64,000 nucleotides of DNA from Streptomyces asiaticus (GTDB lineage Bacteria > Actinomycetota > Actinomycetes > Streptomycetales > Streptomycetaceae), in contig NZ_JAGSHX010000006.1 in assembly GCF_018138715.1 (NCBI RefSeq), forward strand, positions 8,370,001-8,434,000, written 5' to 3'. Made by a program: the position numbers and the translations under genes. The notes below the pieces were generated by a model. The model had not been told where the DNA came from, did no database searches, and worked only from the letters and a program-made list of their open reading frames with translations. Below are positions 62,506 through 64,000 of the stretch, piece by piece; positions within the stretch are counted from its first letter, which is position 1, and each line of letters starts with the position of its first letter.

Positions 62506-63429
62506 TCACTGGATGCGAGAGTTGACGTCGTTGACGGCCGTCTTGTAGCGCTTGTTGCTGGTGGTCCAGACGAAGTTGCCGTAGATCAGATCGAGGAAGA
62601 CGTCCTGCGTCAGCTGGTCGAACGCCTTGATGCACTCGATGTCCTCGATCATGTCATCGAGCCGGGCCTGGAAGAACTCCTTGAACGCCGTCTCATCGCT
62701 CACATCGCAGAGCCGGAAACAGTTGGTGATCTGGCCCAGGGAGACCTCGCGGTCATAGGAGTAGAAGTCGTTGACGATGGTGAGTCCGCGGGTGGTCATG
62801 CGAGCGGCCAGGCTCGTCTTGGCGTGTTCGGTGAACTCCGGATGCCGGTAGATCGGATACGACATCTTCATCCAGAAGTCGACGCCGATGTCGGTGACCC
62901 GGAAACGGAAATACTGCTCCGGGGACGTGGTGCACAGCGCCGCCTTGATGGGCGAGTCGCGGAACATATGGTCACTGGTGACGAAGGCGCGTGCCGCCTC
63001 GTACGCGACCTCCGCGTCCTCGGGGCCGTAGTACTTCTCGCAGATCTTGCGCAGCTGGGGCAGGAAGAGGCCGAAGTCGTGGAGTGCGGGATCCATGTCG
63101 TCCCACACGAAGGTCACGCAGTTCAGGACGCAGACGGCCTTGAACGCCTCCATGTCCTTGATATGACGGGGGCTCTGGGACCACAGCACCACCCCCACAT
63201 AGGAGATCCAGCGCTCATCGGAAACCGATTTGCCGAGCGGGGCCACCGCCGCGTTGCAGTCGTCGATGACCTCGCGCAGTTCGGCGTCGGTCAATTCGAC
63301 CTTGGTGGGCCGGGTGACGACATGGCGGTCGAACATCTCCTGGAAGCGGCGGGTGCACTCCTCCAGGTACGGGCGGACGCTGTTCCGGCTGATGTCCTGG
63401 GCCCCGGCCGTGGAAAGTCCTGTCGTCAT
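62506..63429 (-). CDS. cotB2: CotB2, cyclooctat-9-en-7-ol synthase (class I diterpene cyclase)
   Basis: This is 307 residues, the published CotB2 length. The Asp-rich motif is D110-D-M-D113 and the NSE motif is N220-D-F-Y-S224-Y-D-R-E228, binding the Mg2+ trio and the diphosphate of geranylgeranyl diphosphate. Active-site residues known to steer products are all present at the same positions: N103, F107, F149, F185, W186, W288. It cyclises GGPP to the 5-8-5 alcohol cyclooctat-9-en-7-ol. Its ATG overlaps the cotB1 stop (ATGA). Second position of the cot operon. Confidence 0.98.
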   Translation of the reverse strand: MTTGLSTAGAQDISRNSVRPYLEECTRRFQEMFDRHVVTRPTKVELTDAELREVIDDCNAAVAPLGKSVSDERWISYVGVVLWSQSPRHIKDMEAFKAVCVLNCVTFVWDDMDPALHDFGLFLPQLRKICEKYYGPEDAEVAYEAARAFVTSDHMFRDSPIKAALCTTSPEQYFRFRVTDIGVDFWMKMSYPIYRHPEFTEHAKTSLAARMTTRGLTIVNDFYSYDREVSLGQITNCFRLCDVSDETAFKEFFQARLDDMIEDIECIKAFDQLTQDVFLDLIYGNFVWTTSNKRYKTAVNDVNSRIQ

Positions 63430-64000
63430 GAGTTCCTCACAGTGGCCATGCGGGCGATCTGCTTCAGCGCGTTGACCGCGTCCGCGGTGAATGGGGCGTC
63501 GTCGAGGGCCCGCAGGGCCTGTGCCCGGCGGTCGTCGATCATCTGCTCGACGGCATCCCGGGCGGTGGTGGCGGCGAAGATCTCCTGAATGGTCGCGGCG
63601 TCCCGCTCGTCAAGCAGCGGATTGCCGATGAGGCTGCGCAGCCGCGCCGCCTGGGCGCTGTCCGAGCCGCGCAGGGCGAGCGCGATCAGGGTGGTGTTCT
63701 TCCCGGCCCGCAGATCGTCCAGCTGGGACTTGCCGGTGGACTCCGGATCGCCGTACACGCCCAGCAGATCGTCGCGGAGCTGGAACGCCTCGCCGAGCGG
63801 CAGGGCGTAGGCGGTGAACGCCTCCATGGCCTCCGGGCCGGCGCCCGCGATGGCGGCTCCGACGTGCAGCGGACGCTCGATGGTGTACTTGGCGGTCTTG
63901 TACCGGTTGACCGTGAGGGTGGCCTCGACGTCGTCCGTCAGCTCCCCGGTGGCCTGCAGATCGAGGTACTGGCCCAGCATCACCTCGGTGCGCATCTCCG
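63426..64000 (-). CDS. cotB1: CotB1, geranylgeranyl diphosphate synthase, C-terminal part
   Basis: The gene runs off the right edge; 191 codons of the C-terminal half are visible. They include YKTAKYTIERPLHVGAA and the second Asp-rich motif FQLRDDLLGVYGDPESTGKS, which binds Mg2+-isopentenyl diphosphate in trans-prenyltransferases. It supplies GGPP to CotB2. The stop overlaps the cotB2 start by 4 bp, so the two are translationally coupled. The first DDxxD motif and promoter lie outside the window. Confidence 0.95.
   Translation of the reverse strand, partial: EMRTEVMLGQYLDLQATGELTDDVEATLTVNRYKTAKYTIERPLHVGAAIAGAGPEAMEAFTAYALPLGEAFQLRDDLLGVYGDPESTGKSQLDDLRAGKNTTLIALALRGSDSAQAARLRSLIGNPLLDERDAATIQEIFAATTARDAVEQMIDDRRAQALRALDDAPFTADAVNALKQIARMATVRNS

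Overview
The window is chromosomal DNA from a Streptomyces species. It has very high GC with strong third-position GC bias and mixed ATG/GTG/TTG starts. Gene families are typical of the genus: paired ABC sugar permeases without an ATPase gene, a PASTA-less Ser/Thr kinase, RsbW-like ATPases, TerD, DUF6643, ROK/LacI/DeoR regulators, and mycothiol-dependent maleylpyruvate-isomerase-like proteins. At the right edge lies the cyclooctatin diterpene cluster (cotB1 partial, cotB2, cotB3, cotB4). The CotB2 residues match published numbering position by position, which suggests the S. melanosporofaciens / S. violaceusniger group (inference). I see no rRNA, tRNA, IS element, prophage or CRISPR array. I count 59 protein genes; the ones at both ends are cut by the window.

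Layout. 1-12 kb: housekeeping and peripheral metabolism (acyltransferase end, thioredoxin-like protein, flavin reductase, etfB-etfA, a DUF6986/HpcH-type lyase, small membrane proteins), then a LacI regulator, a ROK sugar kinase and a Ser/Thr kinase. 12-17.6 kb: a carbohydrate unit, with a secreted GH27 alpha-galactosidase divergent from an ABC importer (lipoprotein plus two permeases). 17.7-34.7 kb: a TmrB-Nudix fusion, an M20 dipeptidase, a geranylgeranyl-reductase-family flavoprotein, a NarL-type two-component system, a DUF2797 operon, an MFS/ROK-repressor divergon, a cysteine-synthase-like PLP enzyme and a DeoR regulator. 34.7-39.6 kb: two large convergent genes, a membrane-embedded split alpha/beta-hydrolase carrying the only TTA codon I found in any gene here, and a beta-helix/AAA ATPase fusion.

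39.8-45.8 kb resembles a mycobacterial DosR (dormancy) regulon: an Rv1733c-like membrane protein, a DevS/DosS-type GAF histidine kinase, a tandem universal stress protein, an RsbW-like ATPase, a cyclic-nucleotide-domain protein and a DevR/DosR-type response regulator, with palindromic GGGCC-N4-GGCCC sites around the last gene. 45.8-58 kb: DUF6643, a double-TerD protein, an HpnB-like glycosyltransferase, an Asp/Glu racemase, an O-antigen-ligase-like membrane protein, a Nudix hydrolase, and a hydroxybutyrate-dehydrogenase-like SDR followed by a GAF/PucR regulator with an MHS transporter opposite. 57.5-64 kb: a TetR/P450 divergon abutting the cot operon.

Regulatory DNA is rich. Several genes look leaderless, with a -10 hexamer 6-7 nt before the start codon and no ribosome binding site. 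There are several clear inverted-repeat operators. Intergenic tandem repeats of differing unit lengths (14, 18, 20, 21, 25, 27 and 30 bp) recur at gene 3' ends. The most unusual is a seven-unit 30-bp array of small palindromes upstream of the PucR-type regulator.
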